A DNA stretch of 64,000 nucleotides from Rhynchopus euleeides (GCA_963210315.1 OY723253.1:186001-250000), one strand, 5' to 3'. Counted from the first letter of the stretch, positions 34,746 through 46,248 are shown. Numbers and translations: made by a program. The notes: generated by a model not told the origin, from the sequence alone.

Positions 34746-35020
34746 AAAGGAATTTTTGAATTTTGAGCCCATTTTGAGCCCTAAAATGGCTCATCGAAAT
34801 ATTTCTGCAAAAAATCTGGGCCAGAATGCCAAAATCTGAAAAATCTGAGAAAATCCGGAAAATTCTGGAAAATCTGAGAAATCTGGAAAATTCTGAGAAA
34901 TTCTGCGGGGGGGACCTTTTCGAATTTTTTTTTGGGGGGGGGGGGCTATTTTGGACATTTGGGCCCGTTTTCAAAGGAATTTATGAATTTTGAGCCCATT
35001 CGTTGCCCTAAAATGGGCCC
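34746..35020. repeat. Satellite fragment plus empty-site paralogue
   Basis: 34800-34905 is CAGAATT/TTTTCCAGA satellite. 34905-35020 is a second copy of the sequence that flanks the 3.27-kb transposon, but uninterrupted, so it serves as the pre-insertion reference. Confidence 0.85.
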
Positions 35021-35880
35021 GCGAATATCTAGCTCCTGCTGAGGACCTGGGTACATGGCCAAATCAGCCAGAAATCTCAGGTTTTCGCAGTGCAATTTGG
35101 GTTCGCGTGCTGGTATCGCAGCCTGGCCCCGAGGGTCCATACCGTGAGTAACCGGGCCCGCTATCCTACACTCGTTTTTTCCTAGGTTTTCGTCAGCTGA
35201 GTGAGGGTGTGATATGAGGGTTCTATCCAACAAGGATATCAAGGCGGCACTTCAAAGTCCTGCCAAGGACAGCGCCACGTGGGTGTGTGCTTCTGATGTA
35301 CGTTATGTCATCATGTGAACCCTCCCCAGCGTGTGCCAACATCCCTGACACGCTCACGAAAAGCATAACACGGAGAAAACAGGTGCCGAAACAACCTGCC
35401 GAGCACACGGGTGGTGCCACGTTGATCCACGCAGCGATCTCCCATGTCAGGAAGCCTTGTTGCCACGGCAGCGTGCCGCAGACTGTGGGAGAGGTGTCGC
35501 CAGTCACCTTGAGGTTGCAGTGTGTCATCAGACTAAAACCCGTGCCTTGTTCACCCTGTTGTTCACCCCTGTGAGGTTGATCTTTAAACCACCGCAAATG
35601 AACAACCCATATTCTGGAGTGTGATCTCTGGTGGCGGGGTGGGATGGGTGAGTGGGGTGTGACGGTGCAACGACAGTCGAACTTCTTCGAACGCAGAACA
35701 CCCCACCAGCCTGCCGGGCGTGAGAAGTGTTCGCAAGGATCCGCACAGTGAAAAGTTTCCTGAGTTGGCTACGCCGAACTTACAAAATGGGAAGGTGTGA
35801 GTGTCGCTTGTTACGACCCACTGGCTGGACGAGTTCTCTTTTTGGGGGACAAAACCACACACAACAAGAAGGTTGTCACA

Positions 35881-35987
35881 GGGGGTCTTCGCTGGTCGTT
35901 ATTCTTCGTCAATCTTCGTCAGTTTTCACTATTTCAACAGCAAATACACCAAGGTGCACTGACGACCATCCCGTAGCGAAGACCCCC
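35881..35987. mobile_element. MITE, GGGGGTCTTCGCT family, copy 3
   Basis: 107 bp with ends GGGGGTCTTCGCT and its reverse complement, flanked by ACA on both sides (35878-35880, 35988-35990). Same orientation and internal TTCGTCAATCTTCGTCAG motif as copy 1. Confidence 0.88.
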
Positions 35988-36387
35988 ACAGTGAAAAAGA
36001 TAGTTGGCAGCGCTTTGGGTGACAAACACAATCTACCTTGCCTTGTTGTTATGACTGTGCGCACATTCACACCAACCTTCATCAGCCAAACCACGTGAGG
36101 TTTGTTCATCCGGGTTTGGCGCACACACAACGACTTGTCTTTGAAACATCCAATGCAACACTCACAGCATCGAGGCCAAGTGTTTCTCGTAGTATTTTTC
36201 GGTTTTGCTCTGAGTGAGCGGATATAACTGGTGAAAATGGGTACAGTGGCTGAATCTGGAGGTTGGGTGCGGGTTGTGTGTTCCGCATCATCCCTACAAA
36301 TCAAACCAAGCCGATTGACACCGAACATTTTGTCTGACCTGCACCCATTGTTTCCTGCCTGCCTGCCTGTGTTGTGCTGCACCTGTG

Positions 36388-36600
36388 CCTCCCTGTTCTG
36401 TATTTTGTACCCTCAGCGGGTTCACGATACAGGGCAGTCCACTCCCCCAAAAATCACGGTCTTGACGCCCATTCCATCCACTTTCAGTGGATGTGTTTGG
36501 TATTTCCGAATGGAATTTTCCAGCGTCAAGATTACAAGAACAGGGTCAGTCACTTCTACCGTAGCTGCGATGCCGGTAGTTGTGCAGAAATGATTTTTTC
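36388..36600. repeat. Inverted relative of transposon interior (14150-14350)
   Basis: On the opposite strand it shares GTGTTTGGTATTTCCGAA, GGAATTTTCCAGCGTCAAGA, TCAGTCACTTC and GTAGTTGTGCAGAAATG with the inside of the 12847-14973 element. No ends of that element are found around it, so it is probably an older fragment. Confidence 0.75.
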
Positions 36601-38997
36601 GACGGACGCGACGCCTCCCCAGCTTGCCTGTGTCTGTGTTGCCATAGCCATGTGACAGATATTCACATAACGAATGTACTGTCACACCGCAAGGGGCTTT
36701 GGACAACGTTAAACAACAGTACACTTGCAGGTTTGGGTCAAAAATTCCAATTTCCGCTGGTCACGGGCCCCTTTCAAAACATTGACCACCTTTCGAGAAT
36801 TTAGTTCTGCACCATGGATTCGAGGGACTGCGATGATTCGGAACCGAGGATGAAGACTACTGGGAAGGAACTGTGTGCTCTCTTGAAGCACTGGAATCGG
36901 CGAACTTGGACGGAACCTAAGCGCGACAGGTGAAGGGGCATCCCGAACAAAGGCATACAAAGTGGCTCTGGAGATATTGTTGCATCTGCGACACCCTGTC
37001 TTACATCCCGCCTGGGCTCTGATCTTCACCTATAGCAATGACTAAATCCCTATCATGGGTACATGAAGCTTTTGTAGGTACATTTAAACTTGCGAACCTC
37101 TCAACGACCTGTTAATCGCCTTGTACCGAAATCTGACCCTGGGCTTCGGCCCTCACGGCATTCAGCGGGTGACCCGATGCCGGTGTGGATGGAGAAGTGC
37201 ACAGTTCTGAAACAGTGTGTCGACGAATCCGAGGAATCCAATCAGAGTAGTCCCGAGATGAAGTGGTGCAAGAACTCAAAAACTGTTTGCCTTTGGTCAA
37301 GGCCCCCTTTCCAAAAATTTGACCCGCGCAGTGGTGGCCAGTCCTGAGAACCAACAGTAGCATAAGCCTACGACTGGTCCAGGACGAGGCCGACCCTGTA
37401 CATAGCCTGTGTATGACTACCCTGTCATACCAGGCTGCTGCTAGTTGGCCACAAGCCCCACTGGCAGAATTCTCAGAATTCTCCCAGAATTCTCAGAATT
37501 CCCCAGAATCTGACAGAATTCTCAGAATCTGCAGAATTCTACAGAATTTCTCAGATTCTGCAAAATCGTACTCCTTTCGCTTTATTATAGACACCCTGTC
37601 CAGCAACTGTGGGAGAACAGTTCCGGACTACTTTTTGTTGAGCGCACTGTGTTGAGGCCCTGTGAAGTGGCATGAGGTGCTAATCCAAAGCTTCAGTCGT
37701 ACGATTTCCTTCGTTACTTCGCGACTTCGCTACGCTTCGTCGCTCGTAACTAGTAAGAATTTAAAAATCTGGAAATTCTGGGCATTTTTCTGTCAGAATT
37801 CTGCGAAACCATGTCCATCTTATCAATTCAAAGAGGGAATACACTAAGAATGCCCTCCTCAGCACCGTCGTGGAATCCTCCGTGTGCAAAAGGGTAACTC
37901 GATTCACTCAGAAGGGGTGGGAACTACAACATGTTACAGGCGAATGGGAAACACGCCTCCCTTTGCACCCTCCAGCATTGGGAGCAATTTGTTTTCTTCA
38001 CTACACCATGTGTAATGCAAAGGGGGAAACTGTCTGGGGGGGGGGGTTTTGATCGTCGAGAGTGAATGGAAAAGTAAGGGTCGCAAACGGGTTGACAACG
38101 AATGGGGAGGGGGGGATGGGGTGGGGTTGATGACCAGTTAAAGCAAGGTTTTTGAAGCACTCAGGCTCGCAATGGGTGATATCGCCATTGCTTTGCATAT
38201 ATCCTGTCCGCCAGGCCCCAAACAACATCTCCAGAACGGGAAGCCTCAGGGAGGCACAACGTCGGCTCACCTCTTTCGGCAGGTCCCCGACCTTCCCCTT
38301 CCCCACCTCCTCCTCCCCACCTCGAAAGGGGCCTTGCCCGAAGGCTGTGCCACTACACCCCTCGGAACGAACGTTAGGTGACAAACGTCCTCCTGCCCAC
38401 CAGAGCGAGATCGAAATTGGTCACAATCTGCTCTCTGTCGCCTCAAGAGTAGAAGAGATGTGCCTCGAGCGGCGGGCTTCGAGCGACCTTGTCCTGAGGA
38501 ACTCCGCACCGAAGGGGGCTCCAACGAAGAGGCTTCGAAGGCAAGGCGGCGGGGAGCCAACGGGGGGTCGTGGGAAGGCGCTGCATCCTGAACACCATCG
38601 CACCACGACGTCGGCTTACCCATCCCCCCTCACCCCACCCGCATCCCGTAGATGATGGGATCGCCGAAGGCAGGGCAAGACGCTCAGGTTTTACGGAGGT
38701 AGGGGATCTGGAGCGACCCGCGTTTCCCCCACCACCACCACCACCACCACGCATGAACATTTGCTGAGGGACGTCTTCGCTGTGGGCAAACTTTTTCGGC
38801 GGCGATTTTTTTTCACCTCAGAATAGGAGGAAATGCACCAAAAAAAACACCGGTTTTGTCACCGCAGCAGCGAGAAGAGCACTCTTTCTATCTCGTCATC
38901 GTCAGAAAGTGTTTCGGTGGCACTTCAGAGGTCTCGCCACTTGCCTGAATGGGGGTGCTGGGCCCATCTCCGGCTGCCCTGGTTGACTGGGCAGACC

Positions 38998-40362
38998 TCA
39001 GTCAGTGTCGTAGAAGACTGGGGATTCAGGCGCATCAGACGCGCTCCTGCTCCCCCCGTCAACAACCAGCACCTCTGCACCGTGGTCCGTCGACTCCGCA
39101 GGGTGCTCCTCGGCAGACCCCGCCTCCCGCCCCTCGGCTTCGGCGAGCGCACCGCAAGAGTCAGGCTCCCCCTCCTCCACCCCGCAGCCTGCAGAGGAGG
39201 CGTTTGGAGACAGGTGGCCGCCCGACTCCCCCCCGCCACCCTCCCCCCCCTCCTCCGCAGCCTCCACAACGAGCGCGCCGCACGACTCGCCGTCCACATC
39301 CCCGCTGACCGGCTCCACGGACTCAGACCCCGTGTCCTCCAATGAGCCCCCACAGAGATTCACCTGGAACGTTGGCGCCTTGGAGTACTCATCTTCGTCA
39401 TCCCCGCCGTCCCCCTCTGCAGCCTCATCGTCGCCACCCTCGGACACCGCCTCAGCGGGGTACGCGTCGTCATCGCCGTCGTCCTCCTCGGCGTCCAACT
39501 CGACCATCACCACGTCTGCATCGAGGTCTATCTCTTCGACCTCCTGAGAGATGCGACGCCGCTTTGCCTCCTGAGGTGTGGGGTTGCTTGCGTCCGGCTG
39601 CTGCTGCTGCTGCTGCTGTGCAGGGGCGCTGCTCGGTTCCTCCAGTGGCGGTGGGGGCGGCGGTGGGGTGTCGGAGGACCCGTCGCCGCTGCGCTGGCGC
39701 TTGCGTGTCGTCGGGAGCTCCGTCCGGTAGTAGCGGGACCAGGAGAAGCCGCGGGAGCCGCTGCGGTGCTCCAGCGGGGTTCTGGGGAACAGCTGTGCCG
39801 AGACGGACCTGCGCTGGTCGGACGCGGCGGAGGGGCTGCTGCTCTCAGGCGCGTCCGGCGCCGGGTCGCTGGCCTGCTGCCCCGGGGGCGACACGTGGGA
39901 GGGCAGGATGCTGGGGGTGGCGCGGGGCGGGGGGGAGACCGAGCGCGACACAGCGACCTGCGTCCCCGACTGCGTGGTGTACCTCCGCCTGCCCCGTGGC
40001 TGGGGGACGGGGGTGACAGCCGGCACGCGCAGCAGCGCGTTGTTGGAGGAGAGGGATGAGAAGCTGCGCTGCGCGGACTCCTCCGGCTCCAGGCTGGTGG
40101 GCCTTGGCGGCAGCGCGTGCATCTGTGGGGGCGACTCCACCAGGACACGCATGCCTGCGTAGCCTGAGGACTGGCGGGCGCTGCTGTCGCGCTGCTCGTG
40201 GCGGTAGCGGACTGCGGTCACCCGGTAGTACTGCTGCACCAGCAGCGAGGCGACCACACCGTAGAAGACGAGGCACTGCAACACGTCGCCCTTGAGCCCT
40301 GCGGATGCGGAGTAGTAGCTGAACAGCGCGACACCCCCCGACGCGCACAGAATATTAAACAT
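38998..40362 (-). CDS. Membrane-anchored acidic low-complexity protein, unrecognised
   Basis: 454 aa from ATG 40362. The N-terminal ~45 residues contain two hydrophobic stretches, which could anchor it as a hairpin or two short membrane segments, with a Cys in the first. The rest is Pro/Ser-rich with an RS/P-rich basic middle, a poly-Pro run, a seven-residue Gln run, and a long acidic C-terminal half (runs of D/E from ~280). At ~280 DVVMVEL followed by acidic residues fits a SUMO-interacting motif. Upstream of the ATG, TTTCACTCAG follows a pyrimidine-rich stretch and could be a splice or spliced-leader acceptor. The reading frame continues upstream to 40611, but that part looks like UTR. No family recognised. 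Confidence 0.75.
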   Translation of the reverse strand: MFNILCASGGVALFSYYSASAGLKGDVLQCLVFYGVVASLLVQQYYRVTAVRYRHEQRDSSARQSSGYAGMRVLVESPPQMHALPPRPTSLEPEESAQRSFSSLSSNNALLRVPAVTPVPQPRGRRRYTTQSGTQVAVSRSVSPPPRATPSILPSHVSPPGQQASDPAPDAPESSSPSAASDQRRSVSAQLFPRTPLEHRSGSRGFSWSRYYRTELPTTRKRQRSGDGSSDTPPPPPPPLEEPSSAPAQQQQQQQPDASNPTPQEAKRRRISQEVEEIDLDADVVMVELDAEEDDGDDDAYPAEAVSEGGDDEAAEGDGGDDEDEYSKAPTFQVNLCGGSLEDTGSESVEPVSGDVDGESCGALVVEAAEEGGEGGGGESGGHLSPNASSAGCGVEEGEPDSCGALAEAEGREAGSAEEHPAESTDHGAEVLVVDGGSRSASDAPESPVFYDTD

Positions 40363-41978
40363 CGTGTCGCGGGGCTGTTTCGGGGGCTGGGGCCGCGCGG
40401 CGTTGGCGGCCCCGTGCACCTGAGTGAAACAAGAATGCAAAGAAGAGAACAACAAAGAACAAAGCCTTGCAATAAGTAACCCTGGAGGTATGGAAACCGA
40501 AAGAGAGAGAGGGGGGGGGGGTGGGAGCAGGGGTATTCCTAGCTTTCCAGGGTCGGGGGAAAACTGGGTCGATGGGGGAAAAAGGGAGGGGAGCTGGGCA
40601 AAGAATGTCAATAAGGGGGGGGGGGGGCAATCTTTTTTTTTGCGCTTCGCACGCGAAACGTGCGCTCAACGAGCGGCTCCATGGTGGCCCGTTTTCTTCG
40701 CGCCCGAAGATATACTAGAACACCCGTCGTTTCCAACAGGTGACGGCGGGTGACGCCTGTCAGCCCGGCAAGTCGTTCGGGCGACAGGTTGACATGATCC
40801 ATGTCATGTCAAGCCCCTGACCAAAGTCGGTGGATGGGTTGATGGGTTGGTGGGTCGATGGATTGATGGGGCGATCCCCTCAACCCCTCAACCCGTCGAC
40901 CCAGAAATTCGGTGGGTCGGTGGGTCGATGGAAGAAGTGGGGGGGGGGGGGGGGGGGGAAACCGGTTTTTGGTGGGTCGGTGGGTCGATAGTTAGGAATT
41001 GCCCTGGGGTGGGAGGTGGGGAGGGGGGGCTTCGTCGCCGTGCCAGCAAAGGGGTTTAGGCCCAACTACACATGAAACCTGCCGGTGTTGGATTGCTGTC
41101 TTGGGCCCGCGTGTGTCGCCGCCGGGTTCGGCGGGGATGGATCGCCTCCCCCCCACACCCCCGCCCACCTGCTCAGCAGCGCAATGGCAGATGTGCGCCA
41201 CACAACAGGCGTGCAGCTGCACAGTATGGCTAGGGGAGCTAGAGCAGAGCAGAGGGCACAGAGGGCGGAGAGAGCACCGTGTCATGTGTCATGTCATGTG
41301 GCGCTGTGTGGTGAAGTCTGAGCTTGTGGGGCGCACCCCATGCTAGAATCTTGGCCGAGAGTAGATCACGCCACGGCCACCCGGGCCAAGCGGTGGTTAG
41401 TCGGACCCACACACAGGTCTAAGTGTGTTAATCCACTGCGTGTTTGTTAGGGCGTCATGATGACACCAGAAATACAAGAGAGAGACAGAGATCGAATAGG
41501 CAACCCAACACCAGAACCGGCGCAACCTCCCAGAGTTAGCCAGAACACGACCCGTGGGCATACTGTATGATGCCACCCTGGTGTGAAGTGTTCGCAAGGA
41601 TCTGGAATAGTTTCCCCCTGCTGTGGCGGCACCGGACTGTCAAAAAAAATGGCCGCAAAATAAAGGCACGCAACACTCCCACCCGCACGCACCACCGGAA
41701 ACAAGCTGAAGAACCACTAAAAACACAAAGGGCGCCCACTCGCTTGGGCTAGGTCGGGGACACCCCCCTGAGAAACATTGCATCGTCGCCTGCCCCACAT
41801 CTGTTATTTTGGGTTCGCCCCGTGATGTGCAGGGGAAGCGACTTGTGTGGGTGTGCCCCTCCCTCCAACCGTGGAGCAACAATCTAGGGAGGCACACGGA
41901 CATCGCTTTGACACACGCATCGCCATCTGGAGCACCTGTGCCGCCGCAAGGCGGCACGGAGACAACGGCTTACAAAGG
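40363..41978. other. Intergenic with GGTGGGTCGATGG simple repeat
   Basis: About 40826-40993 is built of degenerate GGTGGGTCGATGG/GGGTTGATGG motifs. GTGTTCGCAAGGATC at ~41588-41602 and the following ~60 bp resemble 35728-35790 (dispersed repeat). No gene supported. Confidence 0.5.
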
Positions 41979-44845
41979 CTACCGGGTAATGCACTGGTCT
42001 ACGTGGTTGCTAACATAGCGGTCGGAGCTGCCTGCGGGGAAGGGCTCCTCGCAGATGGGGCAGCAGGGCACAGGCCCTGCGACAGCGAGGACGCTTGAGC
42101 CCTGCGAGGCCCCAGGTGCAGGCACAGGCTCCGGCGGTGGCGCGGCAGAGGCGGCAGCAGAAGACGATGACGACTGTGCCCCAGTCGCAGTGCACATGGC
42201 AGGCCCCAGCCCGCCCATGCCTGCTGGTAGGGAGAAGCCTTCGTCATCGTCGCCGTCATCTGCTCCCTGCATCGCCTCGTCCCCTTGCAGCACGCACTGC
42301 TCCACGTGGTTGTTGAAGTACCGCTGAGAGGATCTGTGGGTGGCGGGGGTGTGGCAATCCATACTCGGGCTGGCCTGAAGGAGTACGTAGAAGAAAAGGT
42401 CATGTTTGTTGTCTGGGCCTTGGTATTTGGTGGCGGAGATAGCAGCAAGACGACGCGATTTGGCCTGCAGCTGAATGAAAACGCGTGAGCCTCCCAGGGG
42501 TAGAACTGCAACCGGCAGAACTCAGCAGGCGGAGGAGGATCCGTCAAAGAGGCTCTGCAATACCAGCTCAGACTGGTGACGATAAGTTGAAAACCTCCGA
42601 GAATCGCGTGGCCAACCTCCGGCGGAACTGAGGGCCGTCAAGTCCCAACTCCAGCTCCCAGCCGCAGCTCGACCGAGCGCGTCTCGGCGTGGTGGCGGCG
42701 CTTGCGCGCCACATCACTGATGAGGTGGTGGCCGCTCCGGTGGCGAGGGACGCCAGGTGCCCCTCGGGTCTTCGCCCCGAGCACCAAGGGCAAGCACCGG
42801 AAGCGGCTTCCGCTGAAGATCTCTCCCCCTGGCGTGGACATCCACAGGGTCATGGATGTTACCCTGTGTGCCCCTAACGCCTGCAGCTGCAGTCCTTGCT
42901 ACTCTGCGGCATGGAAATATAGAAACCAGCAGGGATGTCCGCCGGGCCTGCCTGCCGCATCCCCTCAACTTCGTGGAGTGCGCTGCCTCACGCAAGGAGG
43001 AGCACTTTGAGGCTGCTGGCAGTGATGATGTATCTCCGCAAACCCGCACTTCGACGAGGAGGACTGCGGGGAGGACGAGATTAAGAAGATTAGGAGCTAC
43101 GGAAGGTTCTCCACAACGCGGAGTGGTGAGGATGAACCCCGGGCAAGGGTCGGGTTAAAAGTAGCAAACGCGGTTCTGCGGGATCACGCACAAAGCGTGC
43201 CCTGACATAGCGTGAACATGCATACCCTTCTGGCATGAGCGTGCTGCACACAGGACAGCGCATCTCGGGCGGCGGCTTGACACAGCTCTCTACGTGGTTC
43301 GAAATGTACCGTTCGGAGCAGCCTGCGCGAGGGGTGGGGTGGGGTGGGGAGTGCTTTCGATAGAGGCACCGGACCACATGTGACACCCAGTGCCCAGGGG
43401 AAAAAGTGTTCAGATCCCCCAGGCTCCCGTACGGGATCAGTGCTGTTTTTGTTCGCCCCCCACACGCCCCCACCCCGATGTGCAGAAGCGTTGCACAAAC
43501 ATCCCTCCCTCCACCTGCACCGCACCATACCCTCAGGCATCTGATCCCCACACACGGGGCAGTGCACGGCAGGCGACAGGCCCTGCTTGCCTGCCTCATC
43601 CGCACCACCCCCGCTCCCCGCTGCCGCTGCGGCGCGCGGCACCGACGCCGCCGCCACACCCGCCTCCGCAGGCTGCGCCGCCAACACCACCCCCTCCTGC
43701 ACCACAGGCGCCCCAGGCTGCTGCTGCTGCTGCTGACCAGGCTCCTCCTCCTCCACCCCCTCCTCCACCATTACTACGTCCTCCGGGGATGCCACCGGCT
43801 GCACCTCCCCATCCCCCTGGGCCTCCTCCCCCTCGTCTCCGCTGCCCAGGGGCGGCTCGCCCGGGCAGCTGCCGCAGTGCTTCTGGATGTGCCGCTCCGC
43901 GAGGCTCAGCCGCACCACAGCGCTCCGCCCCGCCATCTGCCCCGGGGTGTACCCCATCCGCTGCATCGTGCCGTGCCGCTCCATATCCCCGCCAAGCCTG
44001 CGACCCCCTCCCGACGACGGCTGCGCCGTCGCATCGGGGTCACCGGCATGCTGTGGGTTGTACACCGCAGCACCTCCTGTCCGGTTTCCGAGAGATCGTC
44101 TCCAGTTTGCCGCTTTATACTCCTTCTGCAGCTCTCTGTAGAGGGCATAAAATTTTTCATCGTGCGGGCCGTGCACGCAGTGCGCAAGCTCGTGCAGCAT
44201 GGTGTCGATTATAGTTGTGTAGTCGAGAAACAGCCCTGCCGAGGCATCCCCCGGGGAAACCATGTTGCGCAGCCGCAACAGGATCTCCTGCCCCTTGTTC
44301 TTATTGAGCCCCAGGAGGCTCTGCTGCACCGGGCTGAGCTCGCTGAGCTGCCCGATGTTCCACTGGCGTTTCTCCAGCACCCCACGGATGCCCTCATCTG
44401 AAGCCACCTTCACCAGAATGGCCTGCGACTCTGCTGATCGGGGGAGCTCCTCGATGCACTGGATCCTGTGGATGAATCGGGATGTGGCAGGCCCTGCAGC
44501 CAGGCGTTTTCGCCTGGAGTCTGTAGAGATGTTGAGTGGCTGTATGCTCTGGTGTCGCGCAGCGCGCGCCTGCGCGACACCCTCTGCGCTGTGGATGGAC
44601 TGCACCTCATCCAGCTCCTGCGTGATGACCATCACCTTCCCGCCCTGCCCCACGAGTGTCTTGAGGTCCCCTGGCACGCGCGTGATGTCCCTGCCTCGGC
44701 ACAGCACCTTGGTGCGCTGCAGGTCGACTGCCGCCGGGGTCAGGTCATACCCGCGTGCGAAGACCAGCAGCAGGTCTGTGACCCGGTCCGTCTCCTCCAC
44801 CTCAAACTCCTGCACCGCCTTGCGGTGTGTCACGAACACCTTCAT
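41979..44845 (-). CDS. Wss1/Spartan-like WLM metalloprotease with UBL and UBZ fingers
   Basis: Predicted DNA-protein crosslink protease of the WLM family. Exons 44845-43531, 43322-43226 and 42333-41979 join in frame to 588 aa. Order: ubiquitin-like domain (~1-75); WLM catalytic region (~165-300) with HELAHCVHGPHDEKF at ~217, containing the HExxH zinc site plus the third His of this family; a low-complexity linker with DVVMVEE followed by acidic residues at ~353, a SUMO-interacting-type motif; then three UBZ-like fingers of CPVC...HxxxC pattern, the first two split by introns. A fourth possible His/Cys cluster lies at ~305-325. UBL, SIM and UBZ modules fit the ubiquitin/SUMO-directed repair role of Wss1 and Spartan. 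Pyrimidine-rich sequence precedes the ATG. Confidence 0.9.
42334..43225 (-). other. Intron 2 of the WLM protease gene
   Basis: 892 bp, donor GTATGC, acceptor CCCACAG. It splits the second UBZ finger after the CPVC half. It is much longer than the other introns here (140-234 bp) and, on the opposite (plus) strand at about 42650-43160, contains protein-like stretches in more than one frame, so it may have grown by insertion of a mobile-element fragment. Confidence 0.82.
43323..43530 (-). other. Intron 1 of the WLM protease gene
   Basis: 208 bp, donor GTATGG, acceptor CGCGCAG. Splicing joins CPVCGDQMPEG to CSERYISNHVESC and so completes the first UBZ finger. Confidence 0.87.
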
Positions 44846-45126
44846 CCCTCACAGAGCAGAGGGGTGGTAGGGTGGGGGGGTAGGGTCGAGTCGGGGGTAG
44901 TGGCGGTGGAGAGAAGGGGGGGGTAGGGGATATGCGGGGCAAAACCAAAATATTTCTCCTCCTTGGGGAGAGCCGCAGTTCCAACGTCCTGTGAGGGGGG
45001 TGCATGTGGTGTGTTGTGTGGACTGCTCGATTCAGACCAGCTTCAATGAGGGGGGACTTGGAGACCTGAACTAAGGTCACACCAAAGCACACCAAAGGTT
45101 TTGGGCACAAAAGCTACGCCACCCTG

Positions 45127-45499
45127 GTGGGGATCCGTGTCACAGGAGACATTTGTCGGACATCATCCAAGGCCAAACTAAAGGCTGTATTCCAGGGCTC
45201 CGCCTGGGTAAAGGATGAAGAATGGAGGAACTGGATTGACGAGATCCTGTCCTGCCGTATAAGGAGATGTTGCAAGGGGGCAGCACGCATGAGTCAGCAG
45301 TGTGGTGAGAAGATGCGCGACACGAGCTTGTGGCGAGAGATGGTGCGCTTCTCCTGGAAAGCCGGCGATGGCACCACGCCGGAAGCGGGTGCTAGTGATG
45401 TTTACGCAGTACCTGGATGTTTTCGATTTCGCGAGATTTAAGACAGAGCTTCATCGTAGGGTGGACGACTCGCCCAACTTTTCAGCTAAGCTACTGTGA
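45127..45499 (+). pseudogene. Decayed coding fragment, unrecognised
   Basis: Two overlapping frames have protein-like composition in sequence: 45127-45340 in one frame (Trp-, Arg- and Cys-containing) and 45340-45499 in another, ending with a stop at 45497-45499. The simplest reading is one gene fragment with a frameshift. Plus strand, between repeats; probably from a mobile element. Family unknown. Confidence 0.35.
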
Positions 45500-45671
45500 C
45501 AAAAAATATTGGCTTCAAAAAAAGAAATTCCTGGGTTTCTCGGCCACTTTTGAGGTAATTGCGCGACAGTCCTGAAGTTGGGAACCCCAAATGTGGAAAA
45601 GCAACACCGAAAACTCGATTTTCGGGCCCCACACTGTAGACACAATGTGAATTTTCGGGGGTACCTGGGAC

Positions 45672-45735
45672 CCCCCGTGTTTAAGTCCCCCCCCTGGAGG
45701 CGACTTTCGGCCAGGGGGGGGCTTAAACACGGGGG
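45672..45735. repeat. Long near-perfect hairpin
   Basis: A 26-base arm beginning CCCCCGTGTTTAAGTCCCC pairs with 45711-45735 (GGGCTTAAACACGGGGG at its end) around a ~13-base loop. Related CCCGTGTTTAGGTCC and GTGCTTAAGTCCCCCC pieces occur at 45893-45950. Confidence 0.85.
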
Positions 45736-45959
45736 TGGCACGGTGGAGACCAAGAAGACCTCTTCCGCTTCCGTCGTATGGGGGTGATTCCGGTCCGGAT
45801 GGACTTTTGGCACCCCACTTTTCGACTCTGACAGCACCTGGAGGGCACCAGGTGGCCTAGCGGCCACCTGATGACCCTCCAGACCAGCCCACTCCCGTGT
45901 TTAGGTCCACCTGTGCTTAAGTCCCCCCTGGGGGGACTTTTACACGGGTGGTCCCAGGT

Positions 45960-46247
45960 ACGAGCAGTGATCTCGTGCCAGGGCTGGCATGGCCCGACCT
46001 CAACATTTTCCCATCACATGTTGTGGAGAGGCCAGACTATCTTCAGTAGACTTTGGGTTTTTGAGTTCGGCCGGGTGAAAATGCGGCACAGCGTGCGAAA
46101 ACCCAACGCCACCATGAGAGGCAGGTGGATGAAGCTTGATGACTCAGTCGCGCCGAATCGTACCCAAGTGAAGGACTATCCCCTGGAATGCGACACAGCA
46201 CCAACCGGTGTGAGACGTGCCTTCAAAATCCTGAAGGATGTTCACCG
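45960..46247. repeat. Dispersed repeat shared with 31816-32150
   Basis: Same order of shared blocks as listed for 31816-32150. Here it directly adjoins the 41-bp palindromic array. Confidence 0.7.
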
Positions 46248-46248
46248 A

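Larger units (their letters stand above)
35021..38997. other. Intergenic, 4 kb, repeat relics only
   Basis: Contains the MITE at 35881-35987, an inverted relative of transposon interior sequence at 36388-36600, CAGAATT satellite fragments at 37465-37560 and 37765-37805, and a dispersed repeat at 38013-38085. A 39-codon frame with protein-like composition starts at ATG 36814 and stops at 36933; it is isolated and I do not call it a gene. 38170-38650 is GC-rich unique sequence without a clear frame. Confidence 0.5.

Noticed and set aside
33186..34974. Recurrent 65-124-codon frames repeated every 387 bp
   Set aside because: Identical copies created by the 387-bp tandem repeat inside a transposon; no protein character beyond repetition.
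36814..36933. 39-codon ORF starting ATGGATTCGAGG
   Set aside because: Composition is plausible but it is short and isolated, with no motif or context.
41340..41455. tRNA-like stretch (GGCCAAGCGGTGG resembles a Leu/Ser tRNA D-arm)
   Set aside because: I could not build a cloverleaf with acceptor and T arms around it.
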